From Buttiauxella ferragutiae (lineage in GTDB: Bacteria > Pseudomonadota > Gammaproteobacteria > Enterobacterales > Enterobacteriaceae), in assembly GCF_001654915.1 (NCBI RefSeq), contig NZ_LXEQ01000027.1: a stretch of DNA of 64,000 nucleotides. One strand, given 5' to 3'. Below the pieces are notes generated by a model that was not told the DNA's origin, ran no database searches, and saw nothing but the letters and a program-made list of their open reading frames with translations. Below, in pieces: positions 18,187 through 26,956 of this stretch. A program made the translations under genes and the position numbers. The number at the start of each line of letters is the position of its first letter. The stretch's first letter is position 1.

Positions 18187-18360
18187 GGGAGCTTCCTGGC
18201 TTTTTTGAATGCCTCATTTTACACATTCCGCGGCGACAAAATACTGCCGAAAAGGTGTGGTGAGGGCCCTTTTAGAACAACTTGTGGCGATCATCATCAC
18301 AAAATTAACAATATGTAAAATTAGGATTTGATCTGTTCTATTTTCATGGTCAATCTAATG

Positions 18361-18374
18361 TGGAACCGGTTACC
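18361..18374. promoter_or_regulatory. Putative AscG operator
   Basis: TGGAACCGGTTACC has a palindromic AACCGGTT core of the LacI/GalR type and sits in the 291-bp ascG-ascF intergenic region. A possible CRP site (GGCGATCATCATCACA) lies about 80 bp upstream near 18277-18292. Confidence 0.6.
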
Positions 18375-18477
18375 TATCTCTCAGACCCCTACAAGTCGAC
18401 GCGGAGTTGCCGGAGAGTTTTTAGTAACTACATGAATTTAAAAATATTAAAGTCTCATGACGAGAGAGTGGTAACTC

Positions 18478-19938
18478 ATGGCTAAGAATTATGCGGCAGT
18501 ATCTCAGTCGATAGTCGACGCAATAGGTGGCGCGGGCAACGTCGGCGCGGTGACTCACTGTATGACCCGTTTGCGTTTTGTCCTCAACGACGATAGCCGG
18601 GTCGATACCGCAAAGTTAAAAGCTATTAGTGGCGTGATGGGCGTCGTGCGTAGCGAAAATCAGTGCCAGGTGATCATCGGCAACACCGTTTCACAAGCTT
18701 ACGCTGAAGTGCTGAAACTGCTGCCGGAAGGGATGCAGCCCGCGCAACCCGCTCCGGGTAAAAGCAAAATTACGCTCAAACGTATTGGTGCCGGGATTTT
18801 GGATGCGCTGATTGGCACTATGTCACCGTTGATTCCGGCGATTATCGGCGGCTCAATGGTAAAACTGCTGGCGATGATTCTGGATATGACCGGCGTCTTC
18901 GGCAAAGGCTCCTCAACGCTTATCATCCTCAATGTGATTGGCGACGGCGCATTCTTCTTCCTGCCAATCATGGTTGCGGCATCGGCGGCGGTAAAATTCA
19001 AAACCAATATGTCGCTGGCAATTGCTATTGCCGGTGTGCTGGTTCACCCCAACTTTGTTGACCTGATGGCGAAAGCGGCACAAGGCCAACACGTTGAATT
19101 TATGGGGATGTCGGTCACTGCGGTGAAATATACCTACACCGTCATTCCTGCGCTGTGCATGACCTGGATTCTTTCTTATATCGAAAAATGGGTTGACCGC
19201 ATCACCCCAGCGGTGACGAAAAACTTCCTCAAACCGATGCTGATTGTGCTGATTTCCGCACCGATTGCCATCATGTTGATTGGCCCGCTGGGTATCTGGA
19301 TTGGTACCGGAATTTCCGCACTGGTTTACACCGTTCATAGCTACCTGGGCTGGTTGTCCGTGGCGATTATGGGCGCACTGTGGCCGCTGCTGGTGATGAC
19401 TGGTATGCACCGAGTATTCACACCGTCTATCATTCAGACCATTGCCGAAACGGGCAAAGAAGGCATGGTTATGCCATCAGAAATTGGTGCTAACTTGTCG
19501 CTCGGTGGTTCATCTCTGGCAGTCGCATGGAAAACGAAAAACCCTGAACTGCGCCAGACTGCGCTGGCTGCGGCGGCATCGGCCATTGTGGCGGGGATTT
19601 CGGAACCGGCACTTTACGGTGTGGCGGTACGTTTGAAACGCCCGCTGATTGCGGCATTAATCAGTGGTTTTGTCTGCGGCGCGGTCGCAGGAATCGGTGG
19701 GTTGGCCAGCCATTCCATGGCATCTCCGGGCCTGTTCACCAGTGTGCAGTTCTTTGATCCAGCTAATCCGATGAGCATCGCTTGGGTGTTTGGCGTGATG
19801 ATTCTGGCCGTGGTGCTCTCTTTCGTCCTGACGTTAATCCTGGGCTTTGAAGACATTCCCGTTGAGCAAAGTCACGAGAAAGAGCCAATCCAGCCAAACG
19901 CCGTTGTTGCACCGCAACATGCTGTAAACGCTAACTAA
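18478..19938 (+). CDS. ascF: PTS beta-glucoside transporter EIIBC AscF
   Basis: Membrane permease that imports and phosphorylates aryl-beta-glucosides. 486 residues (E. coli 485). The EIIB domain (residues about 1-90) carries the phosphocysteine Cys28 in VTHCMTRLRF. The EIIC domain (about 105-460) has the family motifs GGSMVKLLAM, MTGMHRVFTP and GISEPALYG. No EIIA domain is present, so it depends on EIIA-Glc supplied from elsewhere. It precedes ascB by 17 bp in one operon. The ATG has a weak ribosome-binding site (GAGAGTGGTAACTC). Confidence 0.95.
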   Translation: MAKNYAAVSQSIVDAIGGAGNVGAVTHCMTRLRFVLNDDSRVDTAKLKAISGVMGVVRSENQCQVIIGNTVSQAYAEVLKLLPEGMQPAQPAPGKSKITLKRIGAGILDALIGTMSPLIPAIIGGSMVKLLAMILDMTGVFGKGSSTLIILNVIGDGAFFFLPIMVAASAAVKFKTNMSLAIAIAGVLVHPNFVDLMAKAAQGQHVEFMGMSVTAVKYTYTVIPALCMTWILSYIEKWVDRITPAVTKNFLKPMLIVLISAPIAIMLIGPLGIWIGTGISALVYTVHSYLGWLSVAIMGALWPLLVMTGMHRVFTPSIIQTIAETGKEGMVMPSEIGANLSLGGSSLAVAWKTKNPELRQTALAAAASAIVAGISEPALYGVAVRLKRPLIAALISGFVCGAVAGIGGLASHSMASPGLFTSVQFFDPANPMSIAWVFGVMILAVVLSFVLTLILGFEDIPVEQSHEKEPIQPNAVVAPQHAVNAN

Positions 19939-19955
19939 CTTAGAAGAGGGACTTT

Positions 19956-21386
19956 ATGTCAGCATCCATTTTTCCTGATGACTTTTTATGGGGCGGTGCT
20001 ATTGCTGCGAACCAGGCTGAAGGTGCCTACCTCGCAGGCGGAAAAGGGCTTTCAACCGTCGATACCATTCCGCACGGTGAGCATCGTCTGGCGGTGAAAC
20101 TCGGTTTAGAAAAACGTTTTTCACTGCGTGATGACGAATTTTACCCGAGCCATGAAGCGATCGATTTTTACCATCGCTACAAAGATGATATTGCGCTGAT
20201 GGCTGAGATGGGGTTTACCGTTTTCCGTACCTCGATTGCCTGGAGCCGTATCTTCCCTCGGGGCGATGAGAAAGAGCCTAATGCGGAAGGGATCGCGTTT
20301 TACCGTGATCTGTTTGCCGAGTGCAAAAAACACAATATCGAACCGTTGGTCACGCTGTGCCACTTTGATGTGCCGATGTATTTGGTGCAGGAATATGGTT
20401 CGTGGCGCAGCCGCAAAATGGTGGAGTTTTTCACCCATTACGCGCGTACCTGTTTTGAAGCCTTTGACGGCCTGGTGAAATACTGGCTGACCTTCAACGA
20501 AATCAATATTTTACTTCACGCTCCATTCTCCGGTGCGGGTCTGGTATTCGAAGAAGGCGATAACAAAGAACAAGTGAAATACCAGGCGGCGCACCATGAA
20601 CTGATCGCCAGTGCGTTAGTGACCAAAATTGCTCACGAAGTTAACCCTGATAACCAGGTCGGCTGTATGTTGGCGGGTGGGAATTTCTATCCGTATTCTT
20701 GCAAACCGGAAGACGTGTGGGCAGCGCTGGAAAAGGATCGTGAGAACCTGTTCTTTATTGATGTGCAGGCACGTGGTGCTTATCCGTCGTACTCCAAACG
20801 TCTGTTCCGCGAGAAAGGCTTTGAGCTTGAAGTGCTGCCTGGCGACGACGAAATCCTCAAGAATACCGTCGATTTTGTCTCATTTAGCTACTACGCCTCA
20901 CGTTGTGCTTCCGGTGAGATGAACGAGCTCAACAGCAACGCGGCAAACATCGTTAAGTCACTGAAGAACCCGTACATTCAGGCGAGCGAGTGGGGCTGGG
21001 GCATTGACCCGCTTGGCCTGCGCATCACCATGAACATGATGTACGACCGCTACCAGAAGCCACTTTTCCTGGTAGAAAATGGCCTGGGTGCAAAAGATGA
21101 AGTTAATGCGCAGGGCGAAATCAACGATGACTACCGCATCGACTACCTGCGTGAGCACATCAAAGCGATGGGCGATGCTATTGAAGATGGTATCCCGGTT
21201 ATCGGCTACACCTCGTGGGGCTGCATTGATTTGGTTTCCGCATCGACCGGTGAAATGAGCAAGCGTTATGGTTTCATCTACGTTGATCGCGACGACCAGG
21301 GCAACGGTACATTGGCACGCACACGTAAAAAGTCGTTCTGGTGGTATAAGAAAGTGATCGCCAGCAATGGCGCTGATTTAAGCTAA
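19956..21386 (+). CDS. ascB: 6-phospho-beta-glucosidase AscB
   Basis: Cytosolic glycoside hydrolase family 1 enzyme that splits the phosphorylated beta-glucosides delivered by AscF. 476 residues. The acid/base glutamate is in LTFNEIN (about residue 181), the nucleophile in FLVENGLG (about residue 370), and the N-terminal GH1 signature FLWGGAIAANQAEGA is intact. AGAGGGA precedes the ATG. Second gene of the ascFB operon; a GC-rich hairpin follows. Confidence 0.95.
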   Translation: MSASIFPDDFLWGGAIAANQAEGAYLAGGKGLSTVDTIPHGEHRLAVKLGLEKRFSLRDDEFYPSHEAIDFYHRYKDDIALMAEMGFTVFRTSIAWSRIFPRGDEKEPNAEGIAFYRDLFAECKKHNIEPLVTLCHFDVPMYLVQEYGSWRSRKMVEFFTHYARTCFEAFDGLVKYWLTFNEINILLHAPFSGAGLVFEEGDNKEQVKYQAAHHELIASALVTKIAHEVNPDNQVGCMLAGGNFYPYSCKPEDVWAALEKDRENLFFIDVQARGAYPSYSKRLFREKGFELEVLPGDDEILKNTVDFVSFSYYASRCASGEMNELNSNAANIVKSLKNPYIQASEWGWGIDPLGLRITMNMMYDRYQKPLFLVENGLGAKDEVNAQGEINDDYRIDYLREHIKAMGDAIEDGIPVIGYTSWGCIDLVSASTGEMSKRYGFIYVDRDDQGNGTLARTRKKSFWWYKKVIASNGADLS

Positions 21387-21400
21387 CAAGCCCCGTTTTA

Positions 21401-21425
21401 CGGCCCGGTTTCAACCGCCGGGCCG
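21401..21425. terminator. Hairpin between ascB and the lysR-type gene
   Basis: Stem CGGCCCGG (21401-21408) / CCGGGCCG (21418-21425), 9-nt loop, between convergent genes; no strong T run. Confidence 0.55.
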
Positions 21426-21437
21426 CCTTCACACATT

Positions 21438-22373
21438 CTAAACCCGCACCACCATCTCCAGAGCATCGCTGTCTTGTAACCAGTCGCGGGTGTTAATTCT
21501 TAGCATTTCCATAAAGGTGTGTCCGGCACTGGAAAGACGGCCGATATTCGGGCACAGAATGCTGATATTGCTGGCTGGAAGCACTTCGCGCAGTACCAGC
21601 GGGCGCAAGTTTGAACTGTAGCCAGGGAAGCGCAAACGCACTGACGTCCACATGCTGACCATATTGGTTTGTTCCATCATGCGCGCCATGATCCACGGCG
21701 ATGAGCAGTGGATAATATTTTGCGGCAGCGGCAGGTTATAACGCCGGAAAACCTGGCCTAAAATCGAGTGTTCACCAGGTTCATCCCAGTCCAGCCACGG
21801 GTAATCCATCAGGTTTTTCAGCGAGGTTGTATGGGTGACGGGATGTTGGTTTCCGGCAATAATCGTGTTGCTCAGCGCATACAGCGTTTCGTGATACATA
21901 CCGTTTTGCACCGCATTGCTGGCGCTGGTGATGACGGCAATATCCAGGCGTTGGTTCTCCAGCGCATCGTGAATTTGTTGCGGTCTGCCTTCCATCACGA
22001 TCAGTTTCACGCCGGGGAAACGTGCCTGAAATTGAATCAACGTGTGGGTAAATGGCCCGTAGGATGCGGCAGAGGTAAACCCCACTCGTAACTGGCGCAT
22101 CGCTTTGCCGAGCAGATTGTCGATTTCGTCACGCGCCTGGTGCAGCGAGCGGTCGATGTCGCGCGCATGGCGCAGCAGAACTTGCCCATACTCATTTAAC
22201 GTTACGCCGCGTGATGAGCGTTGCAGAATCGGCATGCCGATTTCCGCTTCCATCTCCTGAATGGTTTTCGAAATGGCCGGTTGTGTGAGGTGTAATGCTT
22301 TCGCCGCTTTGCCAATGCTGCCTTGCGCGGCAACCTCTAACAAAATATCTAACTGATTTAGTTTGATTTTCAA
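21438..22373 (-). CDS. LysR-family transcriptional regulator
   Basis: 311 residues. The N-terminal winged helix-turn-helix is canonical (LDILLEVAAQGSIGKAAKALHLTQPAIS, about residues 8-35) and the C-terminal part is an inducer-binding domain. It is divergent from the MFS transporter and M20 hydrolase genes, and a perfect T-N11-A box lies between them, so it most likely controls that pair in response to the transported compound. Organisation recalls AbgR-abgABT of E. coli but the transporter here is a different family. Specific ligand unknown. Confidence 0.88.
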   Translation of the reverse strand: MKIKLNQLDILLEVAAQGSIGKAAKALHLTQPAISKTIQEMEAEIGMPILQRSSRGVTLNEYGQVLLRHARDIDRSLHQARDEIDNLLGKAMRQLRVGFTSAASYGPFTHTLIQFQARFPGVKLIVMEGRPQQIHDALENQRLDIAVITSASNAVQNGMYHETLYALSNTIIAGNQHPVTHTTSLKNLMDYPWLDWDEPGEHSILGQVFRRYNLPLPQNIIHCSSPWIMARMMEQTNMVSMWTSVRLRFPGYSSNLRPLVLREVLPASNISILCPNIGRLSSAGHTFMEMLRINTRDWLQDSDALEMVVRV

Positions 22374-22446
22374 TTTTCCGTCCCGCCTGAGCCACCACCG
22401 TGGTGCAAATTTTGCTCTCTAACAATACAAACAAGATAACCAAAGG

Positions 22447-22463
22447 CATAACTAATTTTTATG
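22447..22463. promoter_or_regulatory. LysR-type operator between the regulator and MFS genes
   Basis: CATAACTAATTTTTATG is a perfect CATAA-N7-TTATG inverted repeat containing T-N11-A, the classic LysR-family box, centred about 80 bp from each start codon. Confidence 0.6.
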
Positions 22464-22543
22464 ATTGTAATGTTCTTTTTTTATGCAGATAGTTAAATCC
22501 AGCCCAGTTTGTTTACATCTGAATAACAAAAGAGGACGTGAGC

Positions 22544-23878
22544 ATGAAACAGCGTGTCAGCTATGCCCAGTTAGATGCCGGGATCTCCGCCTCGCTTCCC
22601 GTAGATGTGGCGTTGGTTCCGGAACGTGCCAACTTTAAGTCATTGGTGGCGGTGACGATTGGCAACGGCCTCGAGATTTACGATTTTGCGGTTTACAGTT
22701 TTTTCTCGGTGATTATTGGGCATCTGTTTTTCCCCAGCTCCAATGAATACACCTCGTTGTTGTTAGCGGTGGCGACATTTGGCGTGGGGTTTGTGATGCG
22801 CCCGCTAGGCAGCATGGTGCTTGGGAGCTATGCCGATAAACATGGGCGCAAAGCGGCCATGACGCTGATACTGGGGCTGATGTCTTTAGGGGTGATGATG
22901 GTGGCTTTTGCGCCCACTTATCAGCAAGCCGGGATTATGGCGCCCGTGGTGTTGGTGGCCGGGCGCATGTTGCAGGGCTTTTCAGCAGGTGGTGAAGTGG
23001 GGGCGGCAACCTCGTGGTTGATGGAAGCCGGTGATAAATCTCGCCGCGGTGCGCGAGTGAGCTGGCAGATGACCAGCCAGGGCGGCGCGGCACTTTTTGG
23101 TGCGGCAATGGGCGCGGGCCTGAGCCATATTCTGAGCGAACAGCAGTTGTATGACTGGGGCTGGCGTATCCCGTTTATTGTTGGCCTTGCGATCATGCCG
23201 ATTGGTTTATACATCCGTCGCCAGCTTGAAGAAACGCACACCGTGACGCCTGCGGTGAGTGCAGAAAACCCAGCATTAACGCTGTGGCGTGAACATCGCC
23301 GCGCTCTATTACTGGGCATTTTACTGGTGATGAAAGGCACCACGACTTTTTACATCATCATCTATTACATGCCAGCGTATATGGTTAACACGCTGCATAT
23401 GCCAGCCAGCACCTCATGGTGGGTGAGTTTGACCGCGGCGGCTCTAACGCTGCTGGTGCCTTTCTTCGGCGGTAAACTGGCGGACAAATTGCCACGGCGT
23501 AAACCGATCCTGATTGGCTGCGCAGTGGGATCATTTGCCCTGATTTGGCCGATCTTCGCGACAATTCTGCATGGCGCTCCGCTGGGCGTCACCCTGCTGC
23601 TGATTGCTATCGATCAGATACTGGCAAACATCAGCTCGGCTGCATTTTTCTTGTTGATCCTTGAAGCGTTTCCAAAAGCGGTTCGTGCCTCAGGTATGGC
23701 GATGGTTTATGCCATTGGCGTTACGCTGTTTGGTGGCTTCGCACAATTGATAGTGACCTGGTTGTTGAAAGTCACCGGCCAACCGATGGCTCCGGCATGG
23801 TATTTGATGTTCTGCGCGGTGGTGACTTTTGCCGCGTTGCTGGCCTGGCACGAACGCAAAACTTTCTGTGATGAATAA
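22544..23878 (+). CDS. MFS metabolite:H+ symporter of unknown substrate
   Basis: 444 residues, a twelve-segment transporter of the MHS family (ProP, KgtP, ShiA relatives). Seen: GNGLEIYDFAVYSFF in segment 1, motif A ADKHGRKAAM, LQGFSAGGEVGAA in segment 5 and DWGWRIPFIVG. It lacks the ProP coiled coil. AGAGGA is 7 nt from the ATG at 22544 and only 1 nt from an in-frame GTG at 22538, so the ATG is chosen. The M20 hydrolase starts 14 bp downstream, suggesting import of an N-acyl or amide compound that is then hydrolysed (inference). Confidence 0.85.
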   Translation: MKQRVSYAQLDAGISASLPVDVALVPERANFKSLVAVTIGNGLEIYDFAVYSFFSVIIGHLFFPSSNEYTSLLLAVATFGVGFVMRPLGSMVLGSYADKHGRKAAMTLILGLMSLGVMMVAFAPTYQQAGIMAPVVLVAGRMLQGFSAGGEVGAATSWLMEAGDKSRRGARVSWQMTSQGGAALFGAAMGAGLSHILSEQQLYDWGWRIPFIVGLAIMPIGLYIRRQLEETHTVTPAVSAENPALTLWREHRRALLLGILLVMKGTTTFYIIIYYMPAYMVNTLHMPASTSWWVSLTAAALTLLVPFFGGKLADKLPRRKPILIGCAVGSFALIWPIFATILHGAPLGVTLLLIAIDQILANISSAAFFLLILEAFPKAVRASGMAMVYAIGVTLFGGFAQLIVTWLLKVTGQPMAPAWYLMFCAVVTFAALLAWHERKTFCDE

Positions 23879-23892
23879 AAAGGAATAACCCT

Positions 23893-25059
23893 ATGCTGAT
23901 TAAAGAAATTCTCGATTACGAAGAAGAGATGATTGCCATTCGTCGTGATTTCCATCAACACCCGGAGCTAGGTTTTGAGGAGTTCCGTACCAGCGACCGT
24001 ATTGCCGAATTGCTGACGGGCTGGGGCTATGAAGTTCACCGTGGGCTAGGTGGCACAGGGGTTGTTGGCACGTTGAAAGTGGGTAGTGGCGGTAAGCGCC
24101 TGGGCATTCGCGCTGATATGGACGCCTTGCCGATGCAGGAACAAACCGGGCTGCCGTGGGCGAGTGTGGTTGAGGGGAAAATGCACGCCTGCGGGCACGA
24201 CGGGCATTGCGCTATTTTGCTGTCAGCCGCGCGTTATCTGGCAGAACATCGCTCGTTTAGCGGCACGCTCCATCTGATTTTCCAGCCGTCAGAAGAGACG
24301 ATTGGCGGTGCCAAACGGATGATTGATGACGGCTTATTCAAGCTGTTTCCGTGTGATGCGGTGTTCGGTTTGCACAATTTCCCTTTGCTGCCAGCAGGTG
24401 AGATCGCCACCAAACCAGGCGCGTTGATGGCTTCCTCAGACAGCATGACCGTGACGCTCGAAGGAAAGGGCGGACATGGATCGATGCCGGAGCACTGTAT
24501 TGATCCGACCGTTGCCGGGGCGTCGATCGTTATGGCGCTGCAAACGATTGTTTCGCGCAATGTTGATCCGCAGGATTCTGCCGTGGTCACAGTGGGAAGC
24601 CTGCAAAGCGGCACCACGCACAACATCATCCCGCACAGCGCGGTACTCAAGCTCAATATGCGTACTTTCAAATCGGATGTGCGTGATGCGGTGAAACAGC
24701 GCATTCAGAAATTAGTTCATGCTCAGGCCGAAAGCTTTGGCGTGAAAGCAACGATCGCCGTGGATTTTGGTTATCCGGTGACGGTGAATGATCCTCAGCA
24801 GACCGAGTTTGCGTTGCAAGTTGCGCGCGATGTTTTTGGCTCCGATAAAGTCGCCGATCCTGCGCAGGTGAAAAGTGCCATGGGCAGCGAGGACTTTTCA
24901 TTTATGTTGGAAGAAGTCCCTGGCTGCTATTTATGGTTGGGGACGGCAACGGGCAACAATGATTACTCGGTTCACCATCCGCTCTATCAATTTAACGATG
25001 CCTGTATTTCAGGTGGCGCGACTTACTGGGTTAAATTGACCGAGTCATTTTTACGCTAG
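23893..25059 (+). CDS. M20-family metal-dependent amidohydrolase (hippurate hydrolase-like)
   Basis: 388 residues, M20D peptidase/amidohydrolase family, hydrolysing N-acyl amino acids or related amides. Metal-site motifs: ADMDALPMQEQTG, HACGHDGH (about residues 97-104), QPSEET with the catalytic glutamate, GLHNFP, GKGGHGSMPE and a C-terminal GSEDFSF. AAGGAA lies 7 nt before the ATG. Cytosolic, with no signal peptide. Co-transcribed with the MFS transporter; the exact substrate (hippurate, indole-acetyl or N-acetyl amino acid) cannot be read from the sequence. Confidence 0.85.
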   Translation: MLIKEILDYEEEMIAIRRDFHQHPELGFEEFRTSDRIAELLTGWGYEVHRGLGGTGVVGTLKVGSGGKRLGIRADMDALPMQEQTGLPWASVVEGKMHACGHDGHCAILLSAARYLAEHRSFSGTLHLIFQPSEETIGGAKRMIDDGLFKLFPCDAVFGLHNFPLLPAGEIATKPGALMASSDSMTVTLEGKGGHGSMPEHCIDPTVAGASIVMALQTIVSRNVDPQDSAVVTVGSLQSGTTHNIIPHSAVLKLNMRTFKSDVRDAVKQRIQKLVHAQAESFGVKATIAVDFGYPVTVNDPQQTEFALQVARDVFGSDKVADPAQVKSAMGSEDFSFMLEEVPGCYLWLGTATGNNDYSVHHPLYQFNDACISGGATYWVKLTESFLR

Positions 25060-25065
25060 CTTTTG

Positions 25066-25096
25066 CTCCTCACCCTGCGTCATGCGCGGTGAGGAG
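25066..25096 (+). terminator. Terminator after the M20 hydrolase gene
   Basis: Perfect 9-bp stem CTCCTCACC (25066-25074) / GGTGAGGAG (25088-25096) followed by GTACTTTTC. Confidence 0.6.
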
Positions 25097-25199
25097 GTAC
25101 TTTTCAAGCGGTAATCCAGCCTGCAAATTACAACTTTCTGCTGACGGTCAATCACGGAGGATTTTCTAGACTGAAAGAAAACGTCTGCAGAGGTTTTAC

Positions 25200-26216
25200 A
25201 TGTCCTGGCAACCTTTTCTCTCAGTGATCCCAGGATCGGTGCCTGCGGATCTTGCCATTAAACACATCACTTGCAGCGACATCAGTGATGACTGGCCGAT
25301 GAAGGATCAGGTATCAGAGCAGATCGATGACATCAATCAACAGCTAGCATCAGACCCTTCTTTGGAAGCCCCGGAAATCATTTTAGACAACCTGGGAATA
25401 CGCCAGATTAGGTGCCGGAACAAACACTCAGAATTTGCCTTTCATAATCGCCCCGCGCTCGCGGAGTGGCGTTGCCAACTGGTGCCGACGGCACTTGCGC
25501 TGTGGGCGGTGCAGCACCCGCTTGCCGAGCGGCTGATCAGCGGCGGGGAGATGGATCTCAATAGTCGGCCATGGTTTATTCACGCCAACGATGCACGGGG
25601 GATTCGCTCGCGCGCCAAAGTGATGGCGGCCATTGCCGATATTCATCTCAACGACCGCGTTTCAGGAAACTGGATAAGCCTCGCTTGCGGCGCGGCGGTG
25701 CCGGTTTTAAAGACTTTGCGCGGGGCAAAATTAAAGGCGCAGAAATTCACGTTGTTGCTGGTTGACCATGACAGGCAATCGCTGAAGTTTGCCCGCGGGC
25801 TGGCGACACAATATGGGTTGGTTGAAGGCCACCATTTTTCGCTGTTAATGCGCAATTTGTTCGACCGGATGATTGCCAGTGACAAGCTGGTTCAGGAACT
25901 GGGCGAGGAGTCAGCGGAGCTGGTCGACGGGCTGGGTATTTTCGAATATTTCTCGCAGGCCGAAGCGGTGCATTTCATTCGCCATGCGCTGCGCCTGGTG
26001 AAACCCGGAGGCGTGCTGATTATTTCTAATATGCTGAAAACCAGCCCGCAAATTGACTTTGCGCTGCGTTGTGTCGGCTGGACCACGATTTATCCGCGCA
26101 CGCTGTTTGAGCTTAGGGAGATTATTCTGGCCGCCGGAATCAATCTGCAAAACGTCACCGTGACGTTACCCAGCGATGGGGTGTATGCCGTGCTGGAGAT
26201 TAATGTTAAGGAGTGA
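25200..26216 (+). CDS. Putative class I SAM-dependent methyltransferase
   Basis: 338 residues. The Rossmann-type SAM core begins near residue 155: motif I SLACGAAVP, an acidic VDHD at the end of beta-2, DGLGIFEYFS and KPGGVLIISNM at motifs IV-V. The first 150 residues show no recognisable domain. AGAGG lies 6 nt before the ATG. A terminator upstream and a hairpin downstream suggest a single-gene unit. Substrate unknown; I do not recognise a characterised homologue. Confidence 0.7.
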   Translation: MSWQPFLSVIPGSVPADLAIKHITCSDISDDWPMKDQVSEQIDDINQQLASDPSLEAPEIILDNLGIRQIRCRNKHSEFAFHNRPALAEWRCQLVPTALALWAVQHPLAERLISGGEMDLNSRPWFIHANDARGIRSRAKVMAAIADIHLNDRVSGNWISLACGAAVPVLKTLRGAKLKAQKFTLLLVDHDRQSLKFARGLATQYGLVEGHHFSLLMRNLFDRMIASDKLVQELGEESAELVDGLGIFEYFSQAEAVHFIRHALRLVKPGGVLIISNMLKTSPQIDFALRCVGWTTIYPRTLFELREIILAAGINLQNVTVTLPSDGVYAVLEINVKE

Positions 26217-26227
26217 GTATTGATGAT

Positions 26228-26256
26228 CCGCCCTACAGTCGCTGTTCGCAGGGCGG
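26228..26256. terminator. Hairpin between methyltransferase gene and yjjA
   Basis: CCGCCCT (26228-26234) / AGGGCGG (26250-26256) followed by TAATT, between convergent genes. Confidence 0.5.
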
Positions 26257-26265
26257 TAATTCAAC

Positions 26266-26784
26266 TTAGGAAAGGTAGCTCATGCCCTGCTTGAGGACAA
26301 AATCACAGGCCTGAGTTTTTACTTTTTCTGCTATCGGCGAACTGCCAATAGTGTCCAGATTCAGTTGCTGGCCTTTGCCGGTATTGAGCATCCCCATCAA
26401 GCCTTGTGTGTAATCCTGTGGCTGAGTTTCTTTCTTGCCGCTATCAAGACCCAGTTTATCGAGCAGCTCGCTTTTCACGTTGTCGGTGTTGGTGGCTGAA
26501 ACCAGTTTGTTTTTCATGCAGTACTGCAAAATGCCCGCCGCGTTAGTCATGCTGTTGGCGCTCAGGGCTTGAGTGCCGCCGCCGAGCAGGCTGGTTAGTG
26601 AGGAAAGTGAGTTGCCTGTGGTTGCGGTGGTCGCAGGTGTTGCAGTATTGCTGGTGGTGGTTTTGCTTAATTCACTCGCAGCACTGGAGAGTTGATCCTG
26701 CCAGCTTGACGCCATCGCCTGGCCTGCAAATACGAATGTTGCCAACGCCAGTGCACAGAGAACCCGATTGCTTGCTTTCATCAT
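26266..26784 (-). CDS. yjjA: YjjA, DUF2501 secreted protein
   Basis: About 172 residues with an N-terminal signal peptide (LCALALATFVFAGQAMA|SS), so periplasmic or surface. A low-complexity Ser/Thr/Ala stretch (about residues 40-60) precedes the conserved DUF2501 region (SMTNAAGILQYCMKNKL, LNLDTIGSSPIAEKVKTQACDFVLKQGM). Two cysteines may pair. The start is ATG 26784 (or the adjacent ATG 26781), placed by AAAGAG; the longer frame from 26811 disrupts the signal peptide. Function unknown. In E. coli the next genes are dnaC and dnaT, which are not here. Confidence 0.82.
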   Translation of the reverse strand: MMKASNRVLCALALATFVFAGQAMASSWQDQLSSAASELSKTTTSNTATPATTATTGNSLSSLTSLLGGGTQALSANSMTNAAGILQYCMKNKLVSATNTDNVKSELLDKLGLDSGKKETQPQDYTQGLMGMLNTGKGQQLNLDTIGSSPIAEKVKTQACDFVLKQGMSYLS

Positions 26785-26888
26785 TTTTATACTCTTTTCG
26801 TTAACCTGCATCGCAGGAGAATTTTCGACGAGTATACCGCTATCTGTAGGGTGATGGGTGCCAGGAGATTTCCTAAAGCTTCCAGATT

Positions 26889-26945
26889 TACCCGTTATAA
26901 TTCAAGCTGCAGGTGCGTTGGCTGCAACTCGAATTATTTAGGGTA
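26889..26945. repeat. Short ERIC-type element (central deletion)
   Basis: TACCCGTTATAATTCAAGC at the left and CTCGAATTATTTAGGGTA at the right are ERIC termini. The central ERIC hairpin present at 51178-51302 is missing, leaving 57 bp. It lies between yjjA and the tetR-type gene. Confidence 0.7.
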
Positions 26946-26956
26946 GAGATTTATGT

